From Labrenzia sp. R4_2 (GTDB lineage Bacteria > Pseudomonadota > Alphaproteobacteria > Rhizobiales > Stappiaceae), in NCBI RefSeq assembly GCF_017743865.1, contig NZ_JAGHRJ010000002.1:1054001-1118000 (forward strand): 64,000 bases of DNA, written 5' to 3'. This document shows, piece by piece, positions 27,180-40,068 of the stretch. A program made the position numbers and the translations under genes. Every line of letters begins with the position of its first letter. The first letter of the stretch is position 1. The notes under the pieces are model-generated. The model worked only from the letters and a program-made list of their open reading frames with translations, made no database searches and was not told where the DNA came from.

Positions 27180-27305
27180 TGTCTTTAATCCCATTCGAAG
27201 TTGAAGAGCTTCCCTAGGGAGAAACGTCTTTATTAGCTTGTTGGCAGTTAATATGATCGTGGATGCGCTGTTTAGGTAGGGGGCGATCTGCATGCCAGCC
27301 CTGCG

Positions 27306-27357
27306 CATTTCGCATATGCGAAATGATTTGTGCATTGCACATTTTCGAAACGAAAAT
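27306..27357. promoter_or_regulatory. Triple-dyad regulatory region
   Basis: Three adjacent dyads occur in 52 bp: CATTTCGCATATGCGAAATG (27306-27325, perfect 20-bp palindrome), TGTGCATTGCACA (27329-27341) and TTTTCG-AAA-CGAAAA (27342-27356). The first and third share TTTCG/CGAAA half-sites with spacers of 6 and 3. The region lies between the divergent DUF1127-like and aminopeptidase genes and probably contains operators. Confidence 0.6.
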
Positions 27358-27430
27358 TCCCATATCCAATCTTTTCAAGAAATAATTATCCGACTTGATT
27401 GCGTCATGGACCCCTTTTAGTTTTGCCGCC

Positions 27431-29245
27431 ATGTTTCAGAATTTTGACGATCTCAGTGATCCTTCCTGCGGGGCGCCGCATGCAGCGCTTCTCAGAGCCG
27501 AACTCAAGCGTCTGGGCCTTGATGGTTTCTTGATTCCCCGTGCCGATGCGCACCAGGGGGAATATGTCCCGCCGCATGACTGCCGTTTGCAGTGGTTGAC
27601 GGGCTTCACCGGATCCGCCGGTATGGCGGCAGTTTTGGGCGAAGACGCTGCCGTTTTCGTCGATGGCCGCTACACCATCCAAGTGCGCGAACAGGTCGAC
27701 ATGGACGTGTTTCCGGCCCAGCATCTGATCACCGAACCGGTGACGGAGTGGCTTGCTGCACGCCTCAAGCCGGGCCAAAAACTCGGTATCGACGCCATGC
27801 TGCACACCGTGCGGGAAGTCCGCCGGTTGCGGGAGATCTGTAAAGAGGCCGGGGCTGAACTGATCACTTTGCAAGACAACCCGGTTGATGCGGTTTGGGC
27901 GGATCGCCCAGAGCCGCCGATCGGTCAGGTCATGCTGTATCCGACGGAGCTTGCAGGCCGTGGGTCAGAAGACAAGATCGCCGAGATCCAGAAAGCCATT
28001 CAGGACAAGAAAGCCGACGCGTGTGTCCTCACACAGCCGGATTCCATTGCCTGGCTGTTCAACATCCGCGGCTCGGATGTCACCCACACACCACTGCCCC
28101 TGTCATTTGCGACCGTTCCGGCAGAAGGCAAACCCTCGCTTTATATTGATGGCCGGAAGCTCTCCAACTCCGTGCGCGATGCCCTCGCCGATTTGACCGA
28201 GATTTCAGAGCCGGCCGATTTTCAAGGCGGACTGAAAACACTCGGCACGGACGGGAAGAAGGTCATCATCGATCCGTCTCTTGCCGGGATCGGTATTGCC
28301 GAAGCCATCACAGATGCCGGTGGCACGCTCGTTGAAGCCTCTGATCCTGTTCTCCTACCGAAAGCCGTCAAAAACGAGGTCGAGCTGAACGGCGCCCGGA
28401 AAGCGCATGTCCGCGATGCGGCGGCCTATATCTCCTTCCTCTGCTGGTTCGATGAAGAAGTCGCCAAGGGTGAGCTGGACGAGATCGGGGCCGCCGAAAA
28501 ACTGGAAGAGTTTCGCGCGGCAACGGGAGAGCTAAAGGACATCTCCTTCGATACGATTTCCGGGGCCGGACCGAACGGGGCGATCTGCCACTACCGGGTC
28601 AGCCGCACCAGCAATCTGAAGATCCCGCAAGACAAGCCCTTCCTGATTGATTCCGGCGCGCAATATATCGACGGCACCACCGACATCACCCGGACGCTCG
28701 CCGTTGGCACTGTGAGCGAAGAGATGAAGAAGCACTATACGCTGGTGCTGAAGGGCCACATCGCCATCTCGACCGCGAAGTTTCCGGAAGGCACGACAGG
28801 TGCCCAGTTGGATACCCTTGCGCGCATAGAGCTTTGGAAAGCCGGCCTCGATTTCGATCACGGCACCGGCCACGGCGTCGGCACGTATCTCGGTGTCCAT
28901 GAAGGTCCGCAGCGCATCGCCAAGACTGGCCATGTGCCGCTGAAGCCGGGCATGATCCTGTCAAACGAACCGGGTTACTATCCCGCCGGTGAATACGGCA
29001 TCCGCCTGGAGAACCTCGAAATCGTCACCGCACCGAAGGACATTCCAGGCGGCGAACGGCCAATGCTCGGGTTTGAGACGATCACGCTTGTCCCGTTCGA
29101 CCGGCGCTTGATCGTTGCCGGTATGCTGACGAGCGACGAACGTTCCTGGCTCAACCGGTACCATCAGCGGGTCCGCTCCGAAATCGGACCATTGCTGGCC
29201 GCCAAAGACAGGATTTGGCTGGAACAGGCAACCGAAGAGCTCTGA
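27431..29245 (+). CDS. Xaa-Pro aminopeptidase (aminopeptidase P, long form)
   Basis: This 604-residue cytosolic metallopeptidase of family M24B removes N-terminal residues before proline. It has the three-domain long form: two creatinase-like N-terminal domains (about 15-310) and a pita-bread catalytic domain. Metal ligands are visible in FLIDSGAQYIDGTTDITR (two Asp), DHGTGHGVGTYLGVHEGP (His), SNEPGYYPAGEYGIRLENL (two Glu). It ends with the C-terminal extension typical of eukaryote-like APP. I chose ATG 27431 (MFQNFDDLS) over 27395, which lies nearer the promoter dyads. Confidence 0.92.
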   Translation: MFQNFDDLSDPSCGAPHAALLRAELKRLGLDGFLIPRADAHQGEYVPPHDCRLQWLTGFTGSAGMAAVLGEDAAVFVDGRYTIQVREQVDMDVFPAQHLITEPVTEWLAARLKPGQKLGIDAMLHTVREVRRLREICKEAGAELITLQDNPVDAVWADRPEPPIGQVMLYPTELAGRGSEDKIAEIQKAIQDKKADACVLTQPDSIAWLFNIRGSDVTHTPLPLSFATVPAEGKPSLYIDGRKLSNSVRDALADLTEISEPADFQGGLKTLGTDGKKVIIDPSLAGIGIAEAITDAGGTLVEASDPVLLPKAVKNEVELNGARKAHVRDAAAYISFLCWFDEEVAKGELDEIGAAEKLEEFRAATGELKDISFDTISGAGPNGAICHYRVSRTSNLKIPQDKPFLIDSGAQYIDGTTDITRTLAVGTVSEEMKKHYTLVLKGHIAISTAKFPEGTTGAQLDTLARIELWKAGLDFDHGTGHGVGTYLGVHEGPQRIAKTGHVPLKPGMILSNEPGYYPAGEYGIRLENLEIVTAPKDIPGGERPMLGFETITLVPFDRRLIVAGMLTSDERSWLNRYHQRVRSEIGPLLAAKDRIWLEQATEEL

Positions 29246-29267
29246 GCAAAAGCCTTCCATCACAAAC

Positions 29268-29300
29268 AAAAACCGCCCGGACACTGTCCGGGCGGTTTTT
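29268..29300. terminator. Bidirectional terminator between aminopeptidase P and chemoreceptor
   Basis: ACCGCCCGGACA and TGTCCGGGCGGT-like arms form a long perfect stem around a two-base CT centre, flanked by A5 on the left and T5 on the right. It serves both convergent genes. Confidence 0.92.
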
Positions 29301-29326
29301 ACATAAACTCCAAAAAGGCGAGCGGG

Positions 29327-31387
29327 TTATGCTGCCTCGTCTTCCTTTTGCACCTGCTCCAGGAAGTGGCTGACCGCCCCCGAAAGACTGTTGGCAACCT
29401 TGCCGAGTTGATCGGCAGATTGGCTCATCGTCTGGGATTGCTCGCGGGTCTGATCGATCGAGCCGGACACACCAGCAACGTTGGACGCTGCAGCCGATGC
29501 GCCATCTGAAGCCAGTGTAATGCTATGCGTGATCTCGCTTGTCGCAATGTTCTGTTCTTCCACGGACGCTGCGATGGTGCTGGTCACCGACTGCACTTGC
29601 TCAATCTGCTCGACAATGGACCGGATGGCCGCGACAGATTTTTGGGTCGAGCCCTGAATGCCGGTGATTTGGCTGGCAATCTCGTCCGTCGCCTTGGCCG
29701 TTTGTGTTGACAATTCCTTCACTTCAGCTGCAACCACAGCGAAGCCTTTGCCGGCCTCCCCGGCCCGCGCGGCCTCAATTGTGGCGTTCAAAGCCAAAAG
29801 ATTGGTCTGTTCTGCGATGGCTCGGATGATCTCGACAACCTCACCTATTTTGTCAGCAGTTTCCGCCAGAATGGAAACATCTTTGTCAGCTGAAACCGCA
29901 GTCGATGATGCCGTTTCAGAGATTTCCATGGCCGTATTGGCCTGGCGGGAAATCTCACTGATGGAGGCGGACAGTTCGGCAGCAGCGGACGCAACAGTTT
30001 GGACATTGGTGGTCGCTTCTTCGGTCGCTGCATTGGCAGCACTCGCGCTTTCTGAAGCATGACCTGCAATCTGAACCATTTGGCCGGCAGATTGACTGAC
30101 TTCGTGCGTTTCGTTCTTGAGTTGCTGCTGAACCGCGGAGACCTCATCTTCAAACTGTTTGATGGCAGCTTCCAGATGGGCGTTCCGTTTGCGCCGCTGA
30201 ATACGGCCCTTTTCCGCTTCTTCTTCCAGCGTGCGTTGTTTGATCAGATTGTCCCGGAAGACTTCCGCAGATCGGGCAATGTCGCCGATCTCATCCGGAC
30301 GGTCCGTGTAGGGTACTTTTATGTCGATATCGCCTTCTGCAAGGCTGGCGATGGTATCGCGCTGGCGCTGCAGGAGCTTTGAGATTGACAACACTTCATA
30401 GGCGGCAAGACCACCGCTGCCAAGCACCACAATTACGGCAAAAACAGATACATATAGAAGCTGAGCTGCAAGCGCTGCAGTGTCTGCATCAGCAGCAGCT
30501 TCTGCCCGGTGTATCAACTCATCGGAGACTGACTTGATCAAATTCAAACGCTGAGTGGCCGTTGCGAACCAATCACTGCCCGAGACACCCTTTGCGTCCC
30601 CGCTCTGCGGAAGTCCTTGCAGAATAGGCCGCCACTTTTCGACCGTGTCTATTGCGGGCCCTTTTACGGTCGCGGCAAAAAGTTCCTTTTGATCTGGCAG
30701 CGCGATCGCTTTGAACTCCGACAGGAAGGCTTGTTCAGCGCCATACTTTGCCATGAACCTTTTGTAGACATCGAAGTTTACTTCGCCTGTAAGCGCGAAC
30801 TCATTCAACATGCCCGCGCCCAAGGCGCGTTCAAGCCCACCCGCTTCCTTTGCTTCCACCAAAGCGATGAAGGGAAACAATTCCGCAGTGATTTCAGGCG
30901 ACGGGCTTGCTTCGATCGCAAGACCAATCAGGTGAATAAGCGCATGTATCTCTTTGGTATAGGAGGCGACCACTTCCGGCGCTGACATAGCGCGGCCATC
31001 AATCCGTTTCCGGAAGCCTTCCACTTCATGAACCGCTTTGCCCACTTTGCGCAATTCTTCAAGTGTGTACGCATCGTTGAGATCGATGGCTGCCAAATGA
31101 TCGTCAAAAACTTTGACGGCCGCATCTGTTACGGGGCGCTGGCTCTTTAGTCTCGCCATGTTCTCGGCTGCATAATCGGACCGGATCATGCCGACCGTCA
31201 TGCCGCGTTCTTTTTGAAGTTCATGGATGACGTTTCCGGCATCTTCTGCAATGCGCGTCAATGGACGCATGAACTCATGATGCGACAGCTGAACCTTTGT
31301 TTCATAGACTGAGAAGCCTGCAAAACCGACCACCGCAAGCATTGGCACCAACGCCAACACCAGAATCTGTACTTTAATCCGTTTCAT
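29327..31387 (-). CDS. Methyl-accepting chemotaxis protein with nitrate/nitrite-sensing (NIT) domain
   Basis: The 686-residue receptor has an N-terminal signal anchor (about 6-27), a periplasmic all-helical NIT domain (about 45-300) with the hallmark [16 protein letters not shown] (55-70), a second membrane helix (about 310-332), HAMP (333-388, with [20 protein letters not shown]), and an MA signalling domain with the tip [30 protein letters not shown] (split). NIT domains bind nitrate or nitrite in known proteins; the ligand here is unproven. No methylation-site pentapeptide or other che gene is in the window. Confidence 0.92.
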   Translation of the reverse strand: MKRIKVQILVLALVPMLAVVGFAGFSVYETKVQLSHHEFMRPLTRIAEDAGNVIHELQKERGMTVGMIRSDYAAENMARLKSQRPVTDAAVKVFDDHLAAIDLNDAYTLEELRKVGKAVHEVEGFRKRIDGRAMSAPEVVASYTKEIHALIHLIGLAIEASPSPEITAELFPFIALVEAKEAGGLERALGAGMLNEFALTGEVNFDVYKRFMAKYGAEQAFLSEFKAIALPDQKELFAATVKGPAIDTVEKWRPILQGLPQSGDAKGVSGSDWFATATQRLNLIKSVSDELIHRAEAAADADTAALAAQLLYVSVFAVIVVLGSGGLAAYEVLSISKLLQRQRDTIASLAEGDIDIKVPYTDRPDEIGDIARSAEVFRDNLIKQRTLEEEAEKGRIQRRKRNAHLEAAIKQFEDEVSAVQQQLKNETHEVSQSAGQMVQIAGHASESASAANAATEEATTNVQTVASAAAELSASISEISRQANTAMEISETASSTAVSADKDVSILAETADKIGEVVEIIRAIAEQTNLLALNATIEAARAGEAGKGFAVVAAEVKELSTQTAKATDEIASQITGIQGSTQKSVAAIRSIVEQIEQVQSVTSTIAASVEEQNIATSEITHSITLASDGASAAASNVAGVSGSIDQTREQSQTMSQSADQLGKVANSLSGAVSHFLEQVQKEDEAA

Positions 31388-31727
31388 TAAGCCTACCCCT
31401 CCAAGGCGCTCTTGACCGGAAGAGTGGGTTTTTCAGCTTACTCATACCTTAACGTAAGGCTCGGATTTGGCATTTTACGACAGCGAAAAAACAATAAATC
31501 AATAGAAACAATTTAAGGTGGTGCAATTAAGAATTTCGCTATTGATAATTATACGAGTATCGATCGCCTATATTTATTTTCGATAATATTTTCAGATATT
31601 TAGAACTACACAAAATGCTGTACATTTGATTCGAGCAGACATAAACTATAAGGCGAGTATCTAAATTTCCACAACCTGAACAGCTTCTCGCGTCACCCTG
31701 AAGATCAGAAGTGTCGCCAGATGCAAA
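31388..31727. other. AT-rich intergenic region upstream of the chemoreceptor gene
   Basis: The 340 bp between ligA and the chemoreceptor gene are strikingly AT-rich (about 31480-31660) compared with the rest of the window. The stretch should contain the chemoreceptor promoter and the end of the dcw-ligA transcript. No convincing terminator, RNA or small gene was seen. Confidence 0.5.
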
Positions 31728-35575
<3,848 letters not shown>

Positions 35576-35648
35576 GAACAGAGCGCTCCTTAGAATTCGG
35601 CTCGGGCAGGCACCTAAAACATAGGTGCCTTTTCGAGTCGGTCTAGTT

Positions 35649-35916
35649 TAGGGTCAGGCCCTATTAAATTGGACGAAATGGTAGGAATGAATTTGTTCGG
35701 ATACAAGGCGCAAAGCTGCAGGAAACCGTCCGGTTTCCAAAGGTTTGCAACGATGTTGCCGGGCAAATGCATCCTATCCCGAAGGCACGCAAATACGGCG
35801 TCGATCTGCTTCGTCAAACCGCTCAACCGGGCAGCCAGCCCGCTTTTCGCGCTTTTCCTTGCAGCTCATTGCCGTTTCTTGCGCCAGTTCATCAAATTTA
35901 ATGGGTCCTGACCCTA
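35649..35916. mobile_element. MITE-like element with 33-bp imperfect terminal inverted repeats
   Basis: The left end (35649-35681) begins TAGGGTCAGGCCCTATTAAA and the right end (35884-35916), read in reverse complement, begins TAGGGTCAGGACCCATTAAA. The two ends match at 27 or so of 33 positions. The 268-bp interior carries no transposase; an 80-codon frame inside (35669-35911) looks incidental. The outer TAG on the right is the stop codon of bamD. Such GGGTCAG ends are typical of non-autonomous elements mobilised by a transposase elsewhere in the genome. Confidence 0.75.
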
Positions 35917-36777
35917 GAGCTTGATACCCTTGAATGCGCGGCTAATCCAGCTGCCACTGTCTTCAGAAGGCTCATATCCGCCGCTGTTCAAGAGAGTATA
36001 GGCGTCCTTGTACCACTGCGTGTCCGGGAAGTTATGCCCCAGAATCGCAGCAGCGGTCTGGGCTTCGCTGATCACCCCAAGCGCATAATAGGCTTCGGTC
36101 AAACGAAAGAGCGCTTCTTCCACGTGACGGGTGGTCTGATAGTTGTTCACAACGGTCTTGAAGCGGTTCACCGCTGCAACGTAATTCCGGCGTTCCAGAT
36201 AGTACCGGCCGACCTGCATTTCCTTGCCGCCAAGTTGGTCCTGAACGATCAGAAGCTTGCGTTGGGCATCCGGTACATATTCCGATTCAGGAAAGCGCTG
36301 GATCAGCTCGCCATACGCGGACGCTGCGCGCTCGGTCGTGGCCTGATCCCGTGTGATGTCCGGCATCTGGCGGTAGTAGCTCTGGCCCACGAGGTAGAGC
36401 ATGTAGGCAGAATCCGGATCGCCCGGGTAAAGCGTTACAAACCGATTGGCGGATGTCACGGTCTCCGTGTACTTGCCCCGCGTGTAGTTGAGATAGGCAA
36501 GGTTCACCAAGGACTTCTTGGAGTATTCTGAGTACGGGTAAAGCTTGTCGAGTTCCTCGAATTTGGCAGTCGAATCTCTGAGTTTGCCCTGCGCCCGGAG
36601 CGCCAGACCTTCGTTGAACAGAACCTCCGCAGGGGTGTCGTTCAGCGCCAGCTCATCGAACTCGTCCTTGCTGCTGCACGCTGACAATGCCAAGGGCGCA
36701 GCCAAAACCGCAAGAGCCAAAAAACGCTTGAGATGTGGAGCCGTCCACGCCGAAAAGCCGAGTTGTCTTCCGTTCAC
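35914..36777 (-). CDS. bamD: Outer-membrane assembly lipoprotein BamD (ComL)
   Basis: BamD is an essential lipoprotein of the BAM complex for beta-barrel assembly. The 287-residue precursor has a signal peptide and lipobox LSAC (31-34, lipidated Cys34). Five TPR-like repeats follow (EVLFNEGLALRAQGKLRDSTAKFEELDKLYPYSEY split, then YTRGKYTETVTSANRFVTLYPGDPDSAYMLYLVG). The start is GTG at 36777. The TAG stop belongs to the terminal repeat of the adjoining MITE-like element, so the original C-terminus may have been changed by insertion. Confidence 0.93.
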   Translation of the reverse strand: MNGRQLGFSAWTAPHLKRFLALAVLAAPLALSACSSKDEFDELALNDTPAEVLFNEGLALRAQGKLRDSTAKFEELDKLYPYSEYSKKSLVNLAYLNYTRGKYTETVTSANRFVTLYPGDPDSAYMLYLVGQSYYRQMPDITRDQATTERAASAYGELIQRFPESEYVPDAQRKLLIVQDQLGGKEMQVGRYYLERRNYVAAVNRFKTVVNNYQTTRHVEEALFRLTEAYYALGVISEAQTAAAILGHNFPDTQWYKDAYTLLNSGGYEPSEDSGSWISRAFKGIKL

Positions 36778-36965
36778 ACCCTATCTCCCGAGCTGCACAT
36801 ATCAGCCCAAACACAGCCCTGCACCGAGTGGCACAGAAATTCCCGATTTCAATAACACGAGTGTTTAGCGGAAACGAACCGCCCCCGTCACGCTTTCAAA
36901 CGCGATCTGCCGGATTTTTTAAGCTTTTTTGTGGCAACCCGCCACAAACGGCAGCTTCGCCTGAA

Positions 36966-36993
36966 ATAAAAATGGGAGGCGTTCGCGCCTCCC
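36966..36993 (-). terminator. Rho-independent terminator after lpxC
   Basis: GGGAGGCG (36974-36981) and CGCCTCCC (36986-36993) form an 8-bp stem with a TTCG-type loop. On the minus strand the stem is followed by ATTTTTA, so it terminates lpxC transcription before bamD. Confidence 0.88.
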
Positions 36994-37007
36994 TTGAAAG
37001 AAAAGTA

Positions 37008-37952
37008 TCAGGAAACGTCCGGACCAAAAGCTGCTGCAGCAGCCAAACCGCCTTTATCGACCTGACCAACCTGGCGGAAGGCCGGAGATTCGACGATCTC
37101 AAATGCAGACGGATCTTCGAACAGCTTGACCAGAATGGAGTGGTTCATCTTGTGACCACCCTTGAAGGAGCGGTAAAGCCCCAGGATCGGAAGACCGGCA
37201 AGCGCAAGATCACCAACCGCGTCAAGTGCCTTGTGGCGGGCGAACTCATCCGGCCAGCGCGTGCCTTCCGGGTTCAGAACCTTGTCGTCGGAGATGGCGA
37301 CGGAGTTTTCCAGCGAAGAGCCGAGCGCGAAGCCCATCTTCCAGAGCTGCTCAACATCCTTCACGTAACCGAAGGTCCGCGCACGGCAGAGTTCGTTGCG
37401 GAACACGTCCGGTGTCATGTCGGACACGAATTTCTGATTGCCGATCGCAGGCGTGTCAAAATCAATCGTGATGTCAAACTTCGTGCCGTCATAGGGATGC
37501 AGCTCACACCAGGCGCTTCCGTTGTCGACACGAACGGTTTTCTTGACTTTCAGATACCGGCGGCCCCGGTCCAGCTTCTTGATGCCAACCTGCTCGATCG
37601 CCTCGACGAACGCGTGGCTGGAGCCATCCATGATCGGCATTTCTGGGCCGTCGATTTCAACGATCACGTTGTCGATGCCCATTCCAAACAGCGCAGCCAT
37701 TAGGTGCTCAACGGTCGAAATGCCATCCTTGGACGGATCATCGAGAACGGTGCACAGCGCGGTTGCGGAAACTTTGTCCCAAAGTGCAGGAACTTCTTTG
37801 GAAGAGTCGCTGTCAGTACGTGAGAACACAACCCCCACACAAGCTTCAGCAGGCACCAATGTGATTGACGCAGGTTTACCCGAATGAACACCGATACCTG
37901 TCAGCGTCACCTGATCGGCGAGCGTTGTCTGTCGGTCTACATATGCGGTCAT
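37008..37952 (-). CDS. lpxC: UDP-3-O-acyl-N-acetylglucosamine deacetylase
   Basis: LpxC performs the committed step of lipid A synthesis. The 314 residues fit the family. Zinc ligands are His83 (STVEHLMAAL), His240 and Asp244 (EFARHKALDAVGD), with catalytic His267 (KGGHKMNHS); this spacing equals the E. coli His79/His238/Asp242/His265 set. MDGSSHAF (108-115) is the family signature. It is separated from ftsZ by a terminator and its own promoter region, and followed by a terminator, so it can be regulated independently. Confidence 0.96.
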   Translation of the reverse strand: MTAYVDRQTTLADQVTLTGIGVHSGKPASITLVPAEACVGVVFSRTDSDSSKEVPALWDKVSATALCTVLDDPSKDGISTVEHLMAALFGMGIDNVIVEIDGPEMPIMDGSSHAFVEAIEQVGIKKLDRGRRYLKVKKTVRVDNGSAWCELHPYDGTKFDITIDFDTPAIGNQKFVSDMTPDVFRNELCRARTFGYVKDVEQLWKMGFALGSSLENSVAISDDKVLNPEGTRWPDEFARHKALDAVGDLALAGLPILGLYRSFKGGHKMNHSILVKLFEDPSAFEIVESPAFRQVGQVDKGGLAAAAAFGPDVS

Positions 37953-37994
37953 ATTCCCCTACCCTTCCGGTTTGGCGCCGGTAATGGTCAGTCA

Positions 37995-38008
37995 TTTGCA
38001 CGTGCAAA
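37995..38008. promoter_or_regulatory. Perfect palindrome upstream of lpxC
   Basis: TTTGCACGTGCAAA is a perfect 14-bp dyad 43 bp upstream of the lpxC start codon, in the ftsZ-lpxC intergenic region. It may be an operator; the binder is unknown. Confidence 0.4.
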
Positions 38009-38153
38009 GTTACGGACTTTTAACGATCGCCAGCTGCGGGCAACATAGTCGGTAATTACGGTAGGGCGAAATAAAGCTTTATTACGGTTTGTAACGATTC
38101 ACAGGCTGACAAACCATTGAATTATCACGTCATTTGACTCAGTGTAACAAAAG

Positions 38154-38181
38154 TGGCCCGAAGTCGTGACTTCGGGCCGTT
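38154..38181 (-). terminator. Terminator after ftsZ
   Basis: GGCCCGAAGTC and GACTTCGGGCC form an 11-bp perfect stem with a two-base centre about 30 bases after the ftsZ stop. On the minus strand it is followed by ACTTTTGTT, a weak T-rich run. It separates the dcw transcript from lpxC. Confidence 0.8.
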
Positions 38182-38210
38182 GCGATCAGGGAAGAAGATC
38201 GCGGGTCGAA

Positions 38211-39956
38211 TCAGTTGGCCTGCCGGCGCAGGAACGCCGGGATCTCCAACTGATCGTCTTCTGACTGGCTCATCGGCGTTGGGGCCGAACGGCCAGTGCT
38301 ATCAAGTTGTCCGGTTGCCCCTTCGCTGTGAGACCGCGGCTGCGGTGCACGCGGTGCCGGACGAAGTTGCGCTGCCGGACGGACAGTCTCAATGGGAGCC
38401 TCTTCGTGGTGCTCTTCTTCGTCTTCCTTGCGGCCAAGACCACTTGCAAGACGCCGCAGAAGTCCCATTGGGCGCCGTTCGTCTTCAACATCATGCTCCA
38501 GATCCACAGCCGGATCGGCCGGAGCTTGCGCCTCTGGTGCTGCCGGGGCGCTGGCCGGAGCAGAGCTGGCGAGAATTTCACGCTGAGCAATCGGCGGGAA
38601 ATCTTCAACGCGTGGCATCCGCGGGGCCGTGGCATGCTCTTCAGCTGCCGGCGGAATGTATGGCTGCGCCATCGGCGCTACATCAGCAACCGGTGCGGGC
38701 GTGTCGTTTTCCAGATCCATCATCGAAGATGTTTCTGCGACCGGAGCCCGCGAAGGCTGCACCTTCTTGATTTCAACATCCGGGTCGCTGGCAACGGAAA
38801 CTGCGGCAGGTTCCGGGATCGCCAGTTCTTTTTCCAGGCTGGCCATCGCCTTTGCTGCAGCGTCCTGAACCTTCGGCATTTCTGCAGCCGGTGCAGGCTT
38901 CGTCTGGATTTCCGGAGTACGCGGCGCGGTGGTCTCGGATTTCAGAGCTGGAGCTGTGATTCCGGGAAACGTGCCAGCCATTTGGCCCTCCTCCCGGTCA
39001 ATTCCAGTTGCAACAACCGACACGCGAATGATGCCATCCAGCGTCTCGTCAAAGGTCGCACCAAGAATAATGTTGGCATCCGCGTCAACTTCTTCCCGGA
39101 TCCGGGTTGCCGCTTCATCCACTTCAAAGAGCGTCAAATCATTGCCGCCGGTGATGGAAATCAGCAGACCTTTTGCACCCTTCATTGAGGATTCGTCGAG
39201 CAGCGGATTGGCAATAGCGGCTTCAGCAGCTTGCTGAGCGCGCTTTTCGCCAGAGGCTTCGCCGGTGCCCATCATCGCTTTACCCATGCCGCGCATGACA
39301 GAGCGGACATCGGCAAAGTCGAGGTTGATCAGACCTTCCTTGACCATCAGGTCGGTGATGCAGGCAACACCGGAATATAGAACCTGGTCAGCCATGGCGA
39401 ACGCATCTGCGAACGTCGTCTGTGCGTTGGCGATCCGGAAAAGGTTCTGGTTCGGAATGACAATCAAAGTGTCAACGTTGCGCTGAAGCTCTTCGATGCC
39501 GCTGTCGGCAATGCGCATCCGGCGCGCACCTTCGAACTGGAACGGCTTGGTAACAACACCAACGGTCAGGATGCCCTGCTCGCGCGCTGCACGGGCAATC
39601 ACAGGAGCTGCACCGGTGCCGGTACCACCGCCCATACCGGCCGTGATGAACACCATGTGCGATCCAGACAGATGATCGTTGATCTCATCGATCACTTCTT
39701 CGGCCGCTGCCCCGCCAACTTCTGGCTGGGAACCGGCTCCGAGACCTTCCGTAACGGCCACGCCCATCTGGACGAGACGGTCGGACTGGTTCATTGCCAG
39801 TGCCTGGGCATCCGTGTTGGCCACGACGAAGTCGCACCCCTGGAGACCTGCTGTGATCATGTTATTGACGGCGTTTCCGCCCGCGCCGCCGACACCGAAG
39901 ACCGTGATACGCGGCTTCAGTTCCTGAATGTCGGGCATCTTCAGGTTTATGGTCAT
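38211..39956 (-). CDS. ftsZ: Cell-division GTPase FtsZ
   Basis: FtsZ is the tubulin-like protein forming the cytokinetic ring. From ATG 39956 it has 581 residues: a GTPase domain with [11 protein letters not shown] (23-33) and the tubulin signature GGGTGTG (109-115), the T7 loop [11 protein letters not shown], then a long Ala/Pro-rich disordered linker (about 335-565), and the conserved C-terminal peptide [12 protein letters not shown] that binds FtsA. The long linker is usual in alphaproteobacteria. GAGG lies five bases upstream. A frame extension to an ATG at 40064 would add 36 residues. Confidence 0.96.
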   Translation of the reverse strand: MTINLKMPDIQELKPRITVFGVGGAGGNAVNNMITAGLQGCDFVVANTDAQALAMNQSDRLVQMGVAVTEGLGAGSQPEVGGAAAEEVIDEINDHLSGSHMVFITAGMGGGTGTGAAPVIARAAREQGILTVGVVTKPFQFEGARRMRIADSGIEELQRNVDTLIVIPNQNLFRIANAQTTFADAFAMADQVLYSGVACITDLMVKEGLINLDFADVRSVMRGMGKAMMGTGEASGEKRAQQAAEAAIANPLLDESSMKGAKGLLISITGGNDLTLFEVDEAATRIREEVDADANIILGATFDETLDGIIRVSVVATGIDREEGQMAGTFPGITAPALKSETTAPRTPEIQTKPAPAAEMPKVQDAAAKAMASLEKELAIPEPAAVSVASDPDVEIKKVQPSRAPVAETSSMMDLENDTPAPVADVAPMAQPYIPPAAEEHATAPRMPRVEDFPPIAQREILASSAPASAPAAPEAQAPADPAVDLEHDVEDERRPMGLLRRLASGLGRKEDEEEHHEEAPIETVRPAAQLRPAPRAPQPRSHSEGATGQLDSTGRSAPTPMSQSEDDQLEIPAFLRRQAN

Positions 39957-40068
39957 GTTATCCTCGCGACCCGCTGGCGCCCCCGATACGGGAGAACCCT
40001 CTTCTTCCCTAATTTCCTCTGCCACTCCTGGCAGCTCCAACTCTAGGCTCTTGTCGTCTGTCATTTGC

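Noticed and set aside
35669..35911. 80-codon frame inside the MITE-like element as a possible transposase
   Set aside because: Too short and lacking any transposase motif; it spans both inverted repeats, so it is a by-product of the element.
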